Under the pieces are notes generated by a model. The model was not told where the DNA came from. It ran no database searches and saw only the letters and a list, made by a program, of their open reading frames with translations. The translations under genes and the position numbers were made by a program. A stretch of 64,000 nt of DNA from Alistipes sp. (GTDB taxonomy: Bacteria > Bacteroidota > Bacteroidia > Bacteroidales > Rikenellaceae): the NCBI GenBank assembly GCA_017465055.1, contig JAFTWZ010000018.1:20376-84375 (forward strand), written 5' to 3'. Shown piece by piece: positions 16,853 to 26,816 of this stretch (within the stretch, counting starts at the first letter, position 1; each line of letters begins with the position of its first letter).

Positions 16853-18460
16853 ATGGCCCAGACGAAAAAGATTTCACTTGCCAGGTGGTATGGACGCTTG
16901 ATCAATACCGCACTGCTCATAACCTACAGGCATCCAGAGCTAAACAGCTCGGTAAAGCGTACCACCATCGCAGAGATACTGTCTGCGGCATTTAGCGTCG
17001 CCACCGACCTGGAGCGCGACGTGCTAACATTCCTGACAAGGAAACTCGAGGGCAAGGATCAGATGTTGCGATGGCTAACGACCAACGACACTGAGGTGCG
17101 TAGGGGTATGGCAGAGAGTAACCATCTCATTAACAACGGAGAGATACTACGTCTCAAGGAGGACTACGATTTTTATTACGATTTAAACAAGGCCGAAATG
17201 GAGGTAAAGAGAAAGGCGCGCCGACGTCGCTCACTAATATATGCCGCCATAGCAGTAATCATAGCGGCTCTGGTAGTCTACAACCTGCCATACTTCAAGG
17301 AGCTACGCCTATGGAACAAGATCAACGAAACCCGCAACCTCGAGCTTGTACAGGAGTACTACTCCGAGTTTCCCGATGGTGGCCACTACGAGGAGGTACT
17401 ATACATCGACATATGCGACAATAGCAACCCTCGCTACGCCATCGAGGAGTACCACTGGAAGTATATCGACGGCAAGTACTACGAGGAGGTACTATACCTC
17501 TATGCTAAGGCTACGTCTGCCCCTGGCGACGCCATCAACGAGTACATCCAGAAGTATCCCGATGGTCAGTACATCGCCGAGATTCGAGACCTTCAGGATG
17601 ACTACCTGTATGAGTGCGTCGTGAACAATGGTAACAACCTGCGCGACATAAACAACTACTTCAACACCTTCCCCGAGGGCAAGCATATCGCCGAGGTCGA
17701 GGCGGCGTACAACTCGCGCTGGGACAATATCGACACTCAGTATAACGCCGTTGCCAAGACCAATGCCAACAGCAACGACGTTAAGTTTATACGCGATATG
17801 CTACGATATATGCGCGAGAATCGTGTTCACGAGATAGCCATAAACGTCGATGTAAACATCAACGTCAAGGACTATAGTAGCTACCCCAAGAAGGTTAAAG
17901 ATTTTGTGGATCACCCCTTATTTGGATATAGATATAATGGTCATAGCATAGAGAGCAATATAGCATCAGTGACCTCAGCCTTCTCGCCCCTATATGCACA
18001 ACAAATCAAGTCGAAGATTATTGACGGCGTGGAGTCTAAGCTGAGCACCATTGTGTTCGACGAGTTTATCAAGGTGCGCACCGTAGATAGCTCCTCGGCA
18101 CCATCTAATGCCCCTGTGCTCAACGTCACGTGCAAGATTGTCAACCAGCAAGAGTATGAGTCGTTATTGGAGGCATATATACCCAAGATCTGGACACACG
18201 TTAGAAAAAGCAATTTTTACGTGCACCCAACCAATTTTGATACCTTCCTCGGATATTTGCTTGGCATAGCCGTAGATTTCGAGGCTAAGTTCTCGATACC
18301 GGAGCAGAATAAGAGCCGAACCTATAAGTTCAGCGGCTCACCAGGCTCGGCTGACATATCTAATGTCAACTCATCGCAGGATGCCTACAAGGTTATGGCA
18401 AGCAGATGTGTCAATGATTTTGCCGAAAAGTACTCTCGCAGAATTGGTATGAGCCAATAA
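16853..18460 (+). CDS. Unrecognised single-span protein with four short helical repeats
   Basis: 535 residues of no recognised family. A cytosolic basic N-terminal part (1-125) ends in RRRR, followed by a membrane span at about 127-147. Four similar repeats then begin near 166, 196, 227 and 266, each of the type Y-x3-[F/Y]-[P/I]-[D/E]-G-x-x-[Y/I]-x-E, resembling TPR-like 'PDG' helical hairpins of Bacteroidota envelope proteins. The C-terminal 240 residues look like a mixed alpha/beta domain. It lies 69 bp after the SPFH gene on the same strand and ends at a strong hairpin, so it may be a third partner in that operon. Its function is unknown. Confidence 0.8.
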   Translation: MAQTKKISLARWYGRLINTALLITYRHPELNSSVKRTTIAEILSAAFSVATDLERDVLTFLTRKLEGKDQMLRWLTTNDTEVRRGMAESNHLINNGEILRLKEDYDFYYDLNKAEMEVKRKARRRRSLIYAAIAVIIAALVVYNLPYFKELRLWNKINETRNLELVQEYYSEFPDGGHYEEVLYIDICDNSNPRYAIEEYHWKYIDGKYYEEVLYLYAKATSAPGDAINEYIQKYPDGQYIAEIRDLQDDYLYECVVNNGNNLRDINNYFNTFPEGKHIAEVEAAYNSRWDNIDTQYNAVAKTNANSNDVKFIRDMLRYMRENRVHEIAINVDVNINVKDYSSYPKKVKDFVDHPLFGYRYNGHSIESNIASVTSAFSPLYAQQIKSKIIDGVESKLSTIVFDEFIKVRTVDSSSAPSNAPVLNVTCKIVNQQEYESLLEAYIPKIWTHVRKSNFYVHPTNFDTFLGYLLGIAVDFEAKFSIPEQNKSRTYKFSGSPGSADISNVNSSQDAYKVMASRCVNDFAEKYSRRIGMSQ

Positions 18461-18481
18461 TAACTGCGCTCAATCAAACAG

Positions 18482-18525
18482 GCGAGGCTGACTCTTTCTC
18501 CTTATGGATTCCGAGTCAGCCTCGC
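18482..18525. terminator. Bidirectional terminator between convergent genes
   Basis: A perfect 13-bp inverted repeat (GCGAGGCTGACTC 18482-18494 with GAGTCAGCCTCGC 18513-18525) with an 18-nt loop sits midway between the converging stops at 18460 and 18546. T-runs are short. Confidence 0.75.
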
Positions 18526-18545
18526 TGCTTCTTTCGCGTAGGAGA

Positions 18546-19046
18546 CTACTCCTCGTCGATATCATCCAAGTAGCGCGCCATCAGCTCTATGGAGTAGTTA
18601 CACTCATCCTGCGGCAAACTATCGCAGAAGGCGATATAACCCTCGAACCACTCGTCGGCCTCGCTCTCAGTGGTCAACTCTGAGAAACTATCTTTCCACA
18701 TCTGAATCTCATCGTACAACTCTTCGAAACGCTCCATCGTAAAACCGCGCTCGGGAATATTCTCCTCAAGGGCAACGTAAAAGTATGTCAAGATAATCTC
18801 ATAGGTCTCCGTATCTTCAATTTTGGAGAGAGTAGACGACATATCCTCGATAGCTTCGTTAAGTCTCTTTCCTCTCTTCTTCTTAATAGTCTCAATGTAG
18901 TCGTCTATTAATACACACAGCTCCTCGACAACATCTTCATCGCTATCGCTGATGCACACGGCTACTGCCGACGTGCCAGTTGCAGCCTCTGCCACAGTAG
19001 TAAAACCGACCATAGTGGCAGCCAAAATAATGAAAAATCTCCTCAT
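18546..19046 (-). CDS. Small acidic exported protein, unrecognised
   Basis: 166 residues with a Sec-type signal peptide (about 1-21, ending 'AEA'). The mature part is strongly acidic and helical, rich in Asp/Glu and ending 'YLDDIDEE', with Cys residues near 31, 44, 144 and 154 that could pair in the periplasm. No family is recognised. It lies 37 bp downstream of the O-methyltransferase gene on the same strand, so the two may share a transcript. Length, signal and codon pattern support a real gene; nothing suggests a function. Confidence 0.7.
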   Translation of the reverse strand: MRRFFIILAATMVGFTTVAEAATGTSAVAVCISDSDEDVVEELCVLIDDYIETIKKKRGKRLNEAIEDMSSTLSKIEDTETYEIILTYFYVALEENIPERGFTMERFEELYDEIQMWKDSFSELTTESEADEWFEGYIAFCDSLPQDECNYSIELMARYLDDIDEE

Positions 19047-19083
19047 AGTTAAGCAATTATTAGTTAAGCAATTATCGTCGTGT

Positions 19084-19719
19084 TTACTTTACACGTATAA
19101 GGTTTATGCCATCACGTATGGGGACAATGACGTTATCGACACGCTCATCCTCGACCACCCTACGGTTAAACTCCACGATGGCCTCGGTATGCTTATCGTT
19201 ATGTGCAATCTTCTCGGCAACCTTACCATACCAGAGGATATTATCGGCCATAAGTATCGAGCCACGATGCACATAGCCTCCATCGATGAGCATATCGTAG
19301 TAGGCAGGGTACTCGCGCTTATCGCCATCGATAAAGACCATATCGTATACCTCGCCGAGCTGTGGCACCACGTCCAGTGCCGAGCCTATATGTTGGCGTA
19401 TGCGGTGACCATACTCCGAGGCCTCGAAGTACTTTGCCGCGATATCCTCTAATTCGTCATCTACCTCTATGGTATCCAGCAGCGCTCCATCCTCTAAGCC
19501 TCGGGCTATGGAGAGTGCCGAGTAGCCCGTAAACGTGCCTATCTCGAGTACGCGTCGTGGGCGCATCATACGCACGAGCATCTCGAGAAACTTGCCTTGC
19601 AGATGTCCCGAAATCATACGAGGGTTAATCACACGCAGATATGTTTCCCTCTCGAGGCGGTGCATAAGCTCCTCCTCGGGTTTAGTGTTGTTGAGAATAT
19701 ACTGTTCTAAGTTATCCAT
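19084..19719 (-). CDS. SAM-dependent O-methyltransferase (catechol OMT-like)
   Basis: A 211-residue class I methyltransferase. The SAM-binding motif 'VLEIGTFTGYSALSIARGL' is near 58-76, an acidic 'IEVDDE' follows, 'MVFIDGDKREYPAYYD' supplies the metal-binding Asp, and 'ADNILWYGKV' is the typical family 3 loop. Such enzymes methylate catechols or other hydroxylated acceptors using Mg2+. The substrate is not predictable here. Directly upstream lies the repeat island 19766-20323. Confidence 0.92.
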   Translation of the reverse strand: MDNLEQYILNNTKPEEELMHRLERETYLRVINPRMISGHLQGKFLEMLVRMMRPRRVLEIGTFTGYSALSIARGLEDGALLDTIEVDDELEDIAAKYFEASEYGHRIRQHIGSALDVVPQLGEVYDMVFIDGDKREYPAYYDMLIDGGYVHRGSILMADNILWYGKVAEKIAHNDKHTEAIVEFNRRVVEDERVDNVIVPIRDGINLIRVK

Positions 19720-19765
19720 TTTTAGAATATTATATCTTTAAAAGTGAACTCTGCAATTATTAAAC

Positions 19766-20323
19766 ATCGTCATTGCGATAGTCATAGGCTCGCGGCAACC
19801 ATTAAACATCGTCATTGCGAGAAATTGCATCATACAGCGGCAATGATACCATATCGGGTCTATGCAATTTCGTGGCAATCTTCCATTTTTTATACCCCCT
19901 CTCTGATACTGATGCACAATGTATTAATCACACTTAGCACCGACCTATTAACAGCGGAAGATTCCCACGTCGGAGCATAGAGGCTTTATCACGCTTTGCA
20001 CGCTCCTACTTGCTCCTCCTCGGAATGACTAATTCAATATCAGTTCCTCCTCGGAGCAACGATTTTAAAACATCGTCATTGCGAGAAATTGCATCATACT
20101 GCGGCAATGATACCATATCGGGTCTATGCAATTTCGTGGCAATCCTCCTTTGTTTATACTTCCGAACTGATACTGATGCACAATGTATCAATCACACTTA
20201 GCACCGCACTACAAACAGCGGAAGATTCCCACGTCGGAGCATAGAGGCTTTATCACACCTTGCACGCTCCTACTTGCTCCTCCTCGGAATGACGAATTTA
20301 ATTACACTCCTCCTCGAGGCGAC
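19766..20323. repeat. Island of ~221-bp repeats with inverted ends (CGTCATTGCGAG type)
   Basis: Two near-identical 221-bp copies lie head to tail at 19810-20030 and 20074-20294. Each begins CGTCATTGCGAG and ends CTCGGAATGAC, an inverted-end pair. Fragments of the left end (19766-19801) and right end (20046-20061, 20308-20323) surround them. A third, more diverged copy in reverse orientation is at 52042-52288. No credible coding frame lies inside. The island separates the O-methyltransferase start from the GIY-YIG gene stop. Confidence 0.92.
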
Positions 20324-20329
20324 GCTTCA

Positions 20330-20611
20330 TTACTCCATAGGCATTAACTCTCGCCATAGAGGGTTAACACTATTAATAAGATCAACCTTTCGTTGACGCG
20401 ACCAACTCTTAATCTGCTTTTCTCGCGCTATAGCAGATAGCATCGTCGGATGCCGTTCAATAAAAACAACCTTTCTAAGCTGATATTTACGCGTAAATAT
20501 CGACCCTACGCCATTTCTATGCTGCTCAATACGCTGGCAAACATCAGACGTCACTCCAGTATATAAGATGGAGCCACTCTCATTTGTCAATATGTATACA
20601 CAATCACCCAC
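20330..20611 (-). CDS. GIY-YIG nuclease-domain protein (UPF0213/YhbQ-like)
   Basis: 93 residues forming a single GIY-YIG domain: 'VYILTNESGSILYTGVTSD' (5-23) carries the two Tyr/Gly motifs, then an Arg near 26-27, a His in 'QHRNG', and the metal-binding Glu in 'REKQIKSW'. The start is GTG; TAGTG joins the stop of the upstream M16 gene to this start (1-nt overlap), implying translational coupling. The family is small, stand-alone and of unclear function. Its stop is only a few bases from the repeat island at 19766-20323. Confidence 0.88.
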   Translation of the reverse strand: MGDCVYILTNESGSILYTGVTSDVCQRIEQHRNGVGSIFTRKYQLRKVVFIERHPTMLSAIAREKQIKSWSRQRKVDLINSVNPLWRELMPME

Positions 20612-21828
20612 TACTTATATATAAGTCGTGATAGCGAGCCGAAGCACTCGGCAGCGACATCGCGTATCTGCTCGGCAGTGATAGCCATAACCTTCTTATA
20701 GGCCTCTTCGAGCGTATCGATATCCTTATAGAGCAGGAAGCTCTTGCCAGCACCGAGCATATAACCCTCGTTAGACTCCATAGATATGGCCATCTGGGCC
20801 ACAAACTGACGCTTAGCGACGGCCAAGCGGCGTGGCGAGACCACCTCGCGCGACAGCGTCGCCACGCTCTCCTCGATAAGTTCGACGCACTGCGCCATAT
20901 TATCGTGATCCGAAGAGAAGTATATACCCACGATACCACAATCCGAATAGGGCGTATAGGTTGCCTCAACGTTGTACGACAAGCCACGTTTCTCGCGCAG
21001 TTCGATATTTAGCAGCGAGTTAGCCGAAGGGCCTCCGAGGATGTTTACCAGCAGAGCAAGAGGCAGTCGCCGCTCATCGGCGATGCTATACCCTCGCGTT
21101 CCGATGATGCCGTGTGCCTGGTGCGTATGGCGCGTAAGTCGTACATCGAAGGGGAGATACTCCGTAGGCACTGCGCGACTAAAATTGCGCGACGTAGCAC
21201 CATACCCACCCAAATAGCGCTCGGCAACAGCACGCGCCGTGGCCACCGAGAAGTTTCCGATAGAGGAGAAGACCATCTGGTCGGTGCTGTAGCATCTATC
21301 GACAAAGCGGTGAAGGGCGGCACTATCGAAGCGCGCGATAGAGGCCTTAGAGCCGAGGATGTTGTGACCCAGCTCCGAGCCTTGAAATATAAGATCCTCG
21401 TAGTCGTCATATATGCGCTCCGAGGGCGAATCTTTATATGAGTTTATCTCGTCGGCGATAACCTCACGCTCCTTACGTAGCTCCTTATCGGGAAACGTCG
21501 ATGAGAAGATGACGTCCGAGATAAGCTCTACGGCACGCTGGAAATCGCGGCGTAGCACCGTAGCGTGGAGCGTGGTATCCTCCTTTGTGGTGTAGGCATT
21601 AAGCTCGCCACCGAGATTCTCGAGGCGACAGTTCACCTGATAAGCCTTGCGGCGCGCCGTACCCTTGAACAGTGCGTGCTCCACGAAGTGGGCGATGCCA
21701 TACTCGCCGCGAAGCTCATCGCGCGAGCCAGCGTTTACCACCAGGGCGCAGTGAGCCACACCGCTACGCACCTGTCGATGTATGCCCCTAATTCCGTTGG
21801 GCAGTATATATGTTTCAAACTCTTTCAC
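20611..21828 (-). CDS. M16-family zinc metallopeptidase
   Basis: A 405-residue insulinase-type peptidase with the inverted zinc motif His47-x-x-Glu50-His51 (HFVEH) and the downstream Glu-rich 'EREVIADEI' at about 121-129 that supplies the third ligand. The start is GTG, chosen because 'ETYILPNGIR' is the usual N-terminus of this group. No signal peptide is seen, so a cytosolic location is likely. It is of the processing-peptidase size class with two half-domains. It is followed directly by the GIY-YIG gene and lies 22 bp after uvrA. Confidence 0.93.
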   Translation of the reverse strand: MKEFETYILPNGIRGIHRQVRSGVAHCALVVNAGSRDELRGEYGIAHFVEHALFKGTARRKAYQVNCRLENLGGELNAYTTKEDTTLHATVLRRDFQRAVELISDVIFSSTFPDKELRKEREVIADEINSYKDSPSERIYDDYEDLIFQGSELGHNILGSKASIARFDSAALHRFVDRCYSTDQMVFSSIGNFSVATARAVAERYLGGYGATSRNFSRAVPTEYLPFDVRLTRHTHQAHGIIGTRGYSIADERRLPLALLVNILGGPSANSLLNIELREKRGLSYNVEATYTPYSDCGIVGIYFSSDHDNMAQCVELIEESVATLSREVVSPRRLAVAKRQFVAQMAISMESNEGYMLGAGKSFLLYKDIDTLEEAYKKVMAITAEQIRDVAAECFGSLSRLIYK

Positions 21829-21850
21829 CTCAAATATCTATTTACTCCTC

Positions 21851-24646
21851 CTACTCCTCGCCACTGCGATGCTCGATATGTCTCTTCAGATATGTTCCCG
21901 TATAGCTCTCCTTACACTCCATAACCATCTCGGGCGTACCTGCCACAACGACATAACCACCCTCCTTGCCAGCCTCGGGGCCGAGGTCAATGACCCAGTC
22001 GGCACACTTGATAACGTCCATATTATGCTCTACGACAACAACCGTATGGCCACGCTGAATAAGCGCATCGAAAGCACCAAGTAGGCGTCCTATATCGTGA
22101 AAATGGAGGCCCGTAGTAGGCTCGTCGAAGATAAACATCACACGCTCGTCGCCACGCTCCTTCGTAAGGAACGATGCGAGCTTGACGCGCTGCGACTCGC
22201 CTCCCGAGAGTGTCGACGACGACTGTCCGAGTTTTACATATCCCAATCCCACCTGCTCCAGCGGGCGGATACGCTCGACAATGCGGCGACACGTGGCATT
22301 AGTGCTATCCTCGGCGAAGAAGGCCAAAGCCTCGCTAACCGACATCTCAAGGATGTCGTATATATTCTTACCGCGATACTTTACCTCCAGAATCTCGGGC
22401 TTGAAGCGCATACCGCCACACGCCTCGCACTGAAGCTCGACGTCGGCCATAAACTGCATACTCACCTTGATGACACCCTCGCCCTCGCACTCCTCGCACC
22501 TACCACCAGGCATATTAAACGAGAAGGCTGCAGCCTGCACACCCGTATGCTTCGAGTATGGCTGGTCGGCAAAGAGCTTGCGAATCTCATCATAGGCCTT
22601 GATATAGGTCACAGGATTCGAGCGTGTAGACTTACCTATAGGCGACTGCGACACCATCTCGACACCCTGCAACTGGTGGCTATCGACATCGATGCCATCG
22701 TGGTCGCCAGGTGTCAGCGTAGTCTCCGCAATACGGCGCTTCAGCGCTGGGAAGAGCACATCGTCGGCCAGCGACGACTTGCCCGAGCCCGAGACTCCCG
22801 TTATACACGTAAGCACACCTAAAGGTATCTCGACATCGATGTTTTTGAGGTTGTGATGCCTTACTCCTCGCAACTTCACCACGCCCGAAGCAGCGCGGCG
22901 ACGCTCCGGAATCTTTATAGCCTTGCGCCCCGTGAGGTAGTCGGCCGTCAGCGACCCCTCTGCACTCTCGATATCCGCCGCAGGGCCGTTATACACCACC
23001 TCGCCGCCACCTATGCCCGCCTCGGGGCCCATATCGACAATCCAGTCAGCCGCACGCATTACCTCCTCCTCGTGCTCGACGACAATGACCGTATTATCTA
23101 AGTCGCGCAGCTGCTTAAGCACCCCGATAAGGCGGTTGGTATCCCTCGGATGGAGACCTATGCTCGGCTCATCGAGGATATACATCGAGCCTACGAGGTT
23201 TGAACCTAACGACGTAGATAGGTTTATGCGCTGCGACTCGCCGCCCGAGAGCGACGATGAGAGGCGATCCAATGTCAGATAGTGAAGACCTACGTCTACC
23301 AAATATTTAAGGCGGCTACGTATCTCGATAAGCACACGTTCGGCGCTCTTTGCCTCGAACTCATCGAGTGTTAGCCTATCGAAGAAGTCGACTAGTTCGC
23401 CTATGGTCATCGAGACCACCTCGGCGATATTCTTGCCGCCGACCTTGACCAACAACACCTCTTTGCGTAGTCGCGCGCCCTGGCACTCGGGGCAGAGCGT
23501 CTTGCCCATATAGCGCGACTTAAGAACACGATACTGCACCTTATGTCGCTGCGAATCAACATAGTTAAAGAAGTCGTCGATACCTCCGAAGTACTCGTTG
23601 CCGTGCCACAACAACGCCTTATGCTCGTCGCTGAGGGCGTAGTATGGCGTATGTATCGGAAAGCCGAACTTCGACGAGGCGTTGACTAAATCGCTCTTCC
23701 AGCGGCTCATCGACGCTCCGTTCCAGCAAGCGACAGCGCCGTCATAGACGCTCTTAGACTTATTCGGTATCACCAAGTCCTCGTCGATGCCCACCACTTT
23801 GCCATAGCCCTCGCATACGGGGCAGGCACCCAAAGGGTTGTTAAACGAGAAGAGGTGCTCGGTGGGGCGCTCATACGATATGCCATCCTCGTCGTAGTGC
23901 GACGAGAAACTCTCCACCCTATCGGTGATGATGTGTACTACTCCCGAGCCGTAGCCCATAGCGCGCGCCACAGAGTCCGTAAGACGCGATACGGTGTCGG
24001 CCTGATGATCAACGCTTATGCGGTCGACGACAATCATAACATCGTCGATATTTGTGGCATCATCAATCAACGGCATAAACTCCTCGACAAGCATCACCTC
24101 GTCGCGATAGCGCACCCTCACAACACCATCCTCCATAAGCGTAAGAATACGCTCGATGATGCCCTCCGACTGTTTGAGGAGCATCGGCGCAGCGACAACG
24201 ACACGCACACCTTCGTCCTTGCGCAACACGTGGTCGACAACATCGTCGACCTCGTAGCAACGTATCTCGAGGCCCGTGACTGGCGAATATGTGCGACCTA
24301 TACGCGCGAAGAGCAACTTTAGGTAGTCGTATATCTCGGTCGTAGTGCCTACGGTCGAGCGTGGGTTACGCGAGATAACCTTCTGCTCTATGGCTATTGC
24401 AGGGGCGATACCCTCGATAAGGTCGACGTCGGGTTTCTCTACACGCCCTAAAAACTGGCGTGCGTAGGCCGAAAGGCTCTCGACATAACGACGCTGACCC
24501 TCGGCAAAGATGGTGTCGAAGGCCAAAGTAGACTTTCCCGAGCCCGAGAGTCCTGTGACCACAACGAGCCGAGAGTGCGGAATCTCGACATCCACACTCT
24601 TAAGATTATGCACCCTCGCACCCTTTATCTTAATCTTATTATCCAA
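21851..24646 (-). CDS. uvrA: UvrA-type excinuclease ABC subunit A, with reduced first zinc site
   Basis: 931 residues with both ATPase halves: Walker [10 protein letters not shown] near 33 and GVSGSGKSS near 623, and two LSGGESQR signatures. The C-terminal zinc module is intact (CEECEGEG and CEACGG). In the first zinc module only the second Cys pair is present (CPVC in '[11 protein letters not shown]'); where UvrA normally has CPxCG, this protein reads '[15 protein letters not shown]'. UvrA scans DNA for lesions and loads UvrB. The start is TTG with AAAGGAG upstream. The missing pair suggests the second UvrA paralogue type seen in some Bacteroidota, so its role in repair may differ from canonical UvrA. 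Confidence 0.93.
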   Translation of the reverse strand: MDNKIKIKGARVHNLKSVDVEIPHSRLVVVTGLSGSGKSTLAFDTIFAEGQRRYVESLSAYARQFLGRVEKPDVDLIEGIAPAIAIEQKVISRNPRSTVGTTTEIYDYLKLLFARIGRTYSPVTGLEIRCYEVDDVVDHVLRKDEGVRVVVAAPMLLKQSEGIIERILTLMEDGVVRVRYRDEVMLVEEFMPLIDDATNIDDVMIVVDRISVDHQADTVSRLTDSVARAMGYGSGVVHIITDRVESFSSHYDEDGISYERPTEHLFSFNNPLGACPVCEGYGKVVGIDEDLVIPNKSKSVYDGAVACWNGASMSRWKSDLVNASSKFGFPIHTPYYALSDEHKALLWHGNEYFGGIDDFFNYVDSQRHKVQYRVLKSRYMGKTLCPECQGARLRKEVLLVKVGGKNIAEVVSMTIGELVDFFDRLTLDEFEAKSAERVLIEIRSRLKYLVDVGLHYLTLDRLSSSLSGGESQRINLSTSLGSNLVGSMYILDEPSIGLHPRDTNRLIGVLKQLRDLDNTVIVVEHEEEVMRAADWIVDMGPEAGIGGGEVVYNGPAADIESAEGSLTADYLTGRKAIKIPERRRAASGVVKLRGVRHHNLKNIDVEIPLGVLTCITGVSGSGKSSLADDVLFPALKRRIAETTLTPGDHDGIDVDSHQLQGVEMVSQSPIGKSTRSNPVTYIKAYDEIRKLFADQPYSKHTGVQAAAFSFNMPGGRCEECEGEGVIKVSMQFMADVELQCEACGGMRFKPEILEVKYRGKNIYDILEMSVSEALAFFAEDSTNATCRRIVERIRPLEQVGLGYVKLGQSSSTLSGGESQRVKLASFLTKERGDERVMFIFDEPTTGLHFHDIGRLLGAFDALIQRGHTVVVVEHNMDVIKCADWVIDLGPEAGKEGGYVVVAGTPEMVMECKESYTGTYLKRHIEHRSGEE

Positions 24647-24658
24647 TGAATTACTCCT

Positions 24659-25261
24659 TTATAATCTCTCTACTGTAGCGCCCTCAACCTTCTCGAGGCG
24701 TGCGATAAGCTGCTCAGAGTCGCCCTCGCGAATCGATAGGGTCATAGTGCATAGGTTGTCAAACTCCTGACCTAAGACCTTCGGCTGCATATCCTTAACC
24801 ACGCGCATAACATCGTTCATAGCTATATACGAGAAGCTCACCGAGATCTTTACATCTACCGTACGCTCGACAATCTCGCACTCTGCAAGCACCAGCGCCG
24901 TAGACTCCTTATAGGCCGCAATAAGGCCCGGTACGCCGAGCTTCGTGCCGCCGAAGTAGCGCACCACGACGACAAGGCAGTTGGTAAGCTCCTGCGACAA
25001 CAGCTGTCCGAGGATAGGCTTACCTGCCGTAGAGGATGGCTCGCCATCGTCGTTGGCACGAAAGTGCTCACCGTGAGGGCCTAAGCGCCAGGCGTAGCAG
25101 TGGTGTGTGGCATCGAACCACCTCTTGCGCAGAGCATCGAGGTGTGTCTTAATCTCCTCCTCGCTCTCCACAGGGTAGGCATATACCAAGAACTTGCTGC
25201 TAAGCTGTCGATAGGTGGTCTCTGCCGCGCGGGCAATGGTTTTATAGCTGTCGTTGGCCAC
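24659..25261 (-). CDS. YigZ/IMPACT-family protein (UPF0029)
   Basis: 200 residues. The N-terminal UPF0029 domain has '[20 protein letters not shown]', 'ATHHCYAW' and '[15 protein letters not shown]', followed by '[18 protein letters not shown]', all hallmarks of YigZ. The C-terminal ~70 residues form the small ferredoxin-like second domain. The start is GTG. Eukaryotic IMPACT regulates GCN2, but the bacterial role is unknown. It lies between lepB (18-bp gap) and uvrA (12 bp) in a run of same-strand genes. Confidence 0.93.
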   Translation of the reverse strand: MANDSYKTIARAAETTYRQLSSKFLVYAYPVESEEEIKTHLDALRKRWFDATHHCYAWRLGPHGEHFRANDDGEPSSTAGKPILGQLLSQELTNCLVVVVRYFGGTKLGVPGLIAAYKESTALVLAECEIVERTVDVKISVSFSYIAMNDVMRVVKDMQPKVLGQEFDNLCTMTLSIREGDSEQLIARLEKVEGATVERL

Positions 25262-25279
25262 TACGTCTACTTTTTAAGG

Positions 25280-26773
25280 TTACTCTATCGATGTGAAAAT
25301 ACGATCCCAGCGTATGCCGCCCTTCGCAGGGTCTACCGAGAACCATACATACGAGGCCTTACCCACGATATGATCCTCGGGAACAAAGCCCCAGAAGCGC
25401 GAGTCGAGCGAGCCGTGACGGTTGTCGCCCATCATAAAGTAGTAGTCCTGAGCAAAGGTATAGTGCGTTGCCTCTCGGCCATCGATATATATCTTACCAT
25501 CGCGCTGCTCGACGCTGTGACCTTCGTAAACCTCTATGCAGCGGCCATACATAGCCATAGTCTCGGCATTAAGCTCTATCTGAGCACCTGCCTGTGGTAC
25601 CCAAATAGGGCCCATATCGTCGATAGTCCAGCGACTGTTGCTCTTCGATGCGGTGTGAGGGATAAGGCTACTACCCGAGATAGCACCTCCAATCTTACGC
25701 AGGCGGTAGCGCGTAGTATCGGCATACTGCGCAAGCTGGTCGTCGGTAACGGGCAATTCGATATACCCTCCAGTAGCGGCATCGATACCCACCTTCAGAG
25801 GCTTCGAGGTGTACTCGTTGTAGTAGATATATTGGCGCTTAGGAACGAAATCCTCCTTAGTGCCGTTGTGATATACCGCGCCATCGACGATTAGAAGGCT
25901 ATCGCCCGGCACGCCCACACAACGCTTGATATAGTTCTCCTTCTTATCCAACGGACGCACCGCAAGGGTAAGGTTTTCGGCGATATTCTTGCGACGTTCG
26001 GCCTCGGTAGCACCTATCTGCCTATCGCGCAACAGCTCGTAGTAGCTCATCGAGGCCATCTCCAAAGCTACGGTATCGCCCTCGGGGAAGTTGAAGACCA
26101 CAACGTCACCACGCTCGACACTGCCCATACCCTTAAGACGACGATACTCACGCTCCCAGCACGTAGAGAAGGAGTTCTTCGTAGGGTTCAGGGGCATAGT
26201 GTTGTGCACAAACGGAAACGATAGCGGAGTCATAGGCACACGTGGGCCATAAGAGACCTTATTAACAAGGATGTAGTCACCAGCCATAAGCGTGCTCTCC
26301 ATCGAGCCAGTAGGTATGACGAACATCTGAAACCAGTAGAGCTGGATGAGCGTAGCCACCACCGTAGCGAAGAGTATGGCGTGCACCCAGCCATATATCC
26401 ACTCGTAGACCTTCGACTGACTTCGCATCTCGCACCATAGCGCTATGGCCATAACCACAGCGAAGGTGATAAGGAAGGGCCTCTCCCACTTAAATAGGAG
26501 CATATGCACGATTATGCCTACGACCAATGCAAAGACCGCAGCACACCACACAGCCCAGAGCACCTGCCACCAGCGGTAACGCTCGCACATACGCCTATGC
26601 CACGTAGCGATGTGGTGGCCGATATAGTAGTCGTAGATAATTGGTAGTGCTACGGGTAGCGACCACCACGCCCCGTACCAGAAGGCAAAGAGCGAAACGA
26701 TGATAGCTACGACGATGGCCATAGTCCAGGGACTTGTTAACACGGCCGCTATAGTTGATAAAAACTTTTTCAT
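25280..26773 (-). CDS. lepB: Signal peptidase I (long Bacteroidota form)
   Basis: 497 residues with several membrane segments in the first ~175 residues, then the S26 domain: catalytic Ser in 'PTGSMESTLMAGDYILVNK' near 180, the general-base Lys in 'YIKRCVGVPGDSL', and box E 'MMGDNRHGSLDSRFWG' near the C-terminus. It cleaves Sec and Tat signal peptides at the inner membrane. It is much longer than E. coli LepB because of an extended membrane N-terminus and an insert between the Lys box and box E, as is common in this phylum. Cotranscription with dapB upstream (43-bp gap) is likely. Confidence 0.96.
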   Translation of the reverse strand: MKKFLSTIAAVLTSPWTMAIVVAIIVSLFAFWYGAWWSLPVALPIIYDYYIGHHIATWHRRMCERYRWWQVLWAVWCAAVFALVVGIIVHMLLFKWERPFLITFAVVMAIALWCEMRSQSKVYEWIYGWVHAILFATVVATLIQLYWFQMFVIPTGSMESTLMAGDYILVNKVSYGPRVPMTPLSFPFVHNTMPLNPTKNSFSTCWEREYRRLKGMGSVERGDVVVFNFPEGDTVALEMASMSYYELLRDRQIGATEAERRKNIAENLTLAVRPLDKKENYIKRCVGVPGDSLLIVDGAVYHNGTKEDFVPKRQYIYYNEYTSKPLKVGIDAATGGYIELPVTDDQLAQYADTTRYRLRKIGGAISGSSLIPHTASKSNSRWTIDDMGPIWVPQAGAQIELNAETMAMYGRCIEVYEGHSVEQRDGKIYIDGREATHYTFAQDYYFMMGDNRHGSLDSRFWGFVPEDHIVGKASYVWFSVDPAKGGIRWDRIFTSIE

Positions 26774-26816
26774 TACTTACGAAGTTTTAAACGGAGAATA
26801 TCCTGCAAATACAAGG

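Noticed and set aside
19744-20201. Short open frames within the repeat island
   Set aside because: They differ between the two nearly identical repeat copies, lack plausible starts and have compositions that just follow the repeat.
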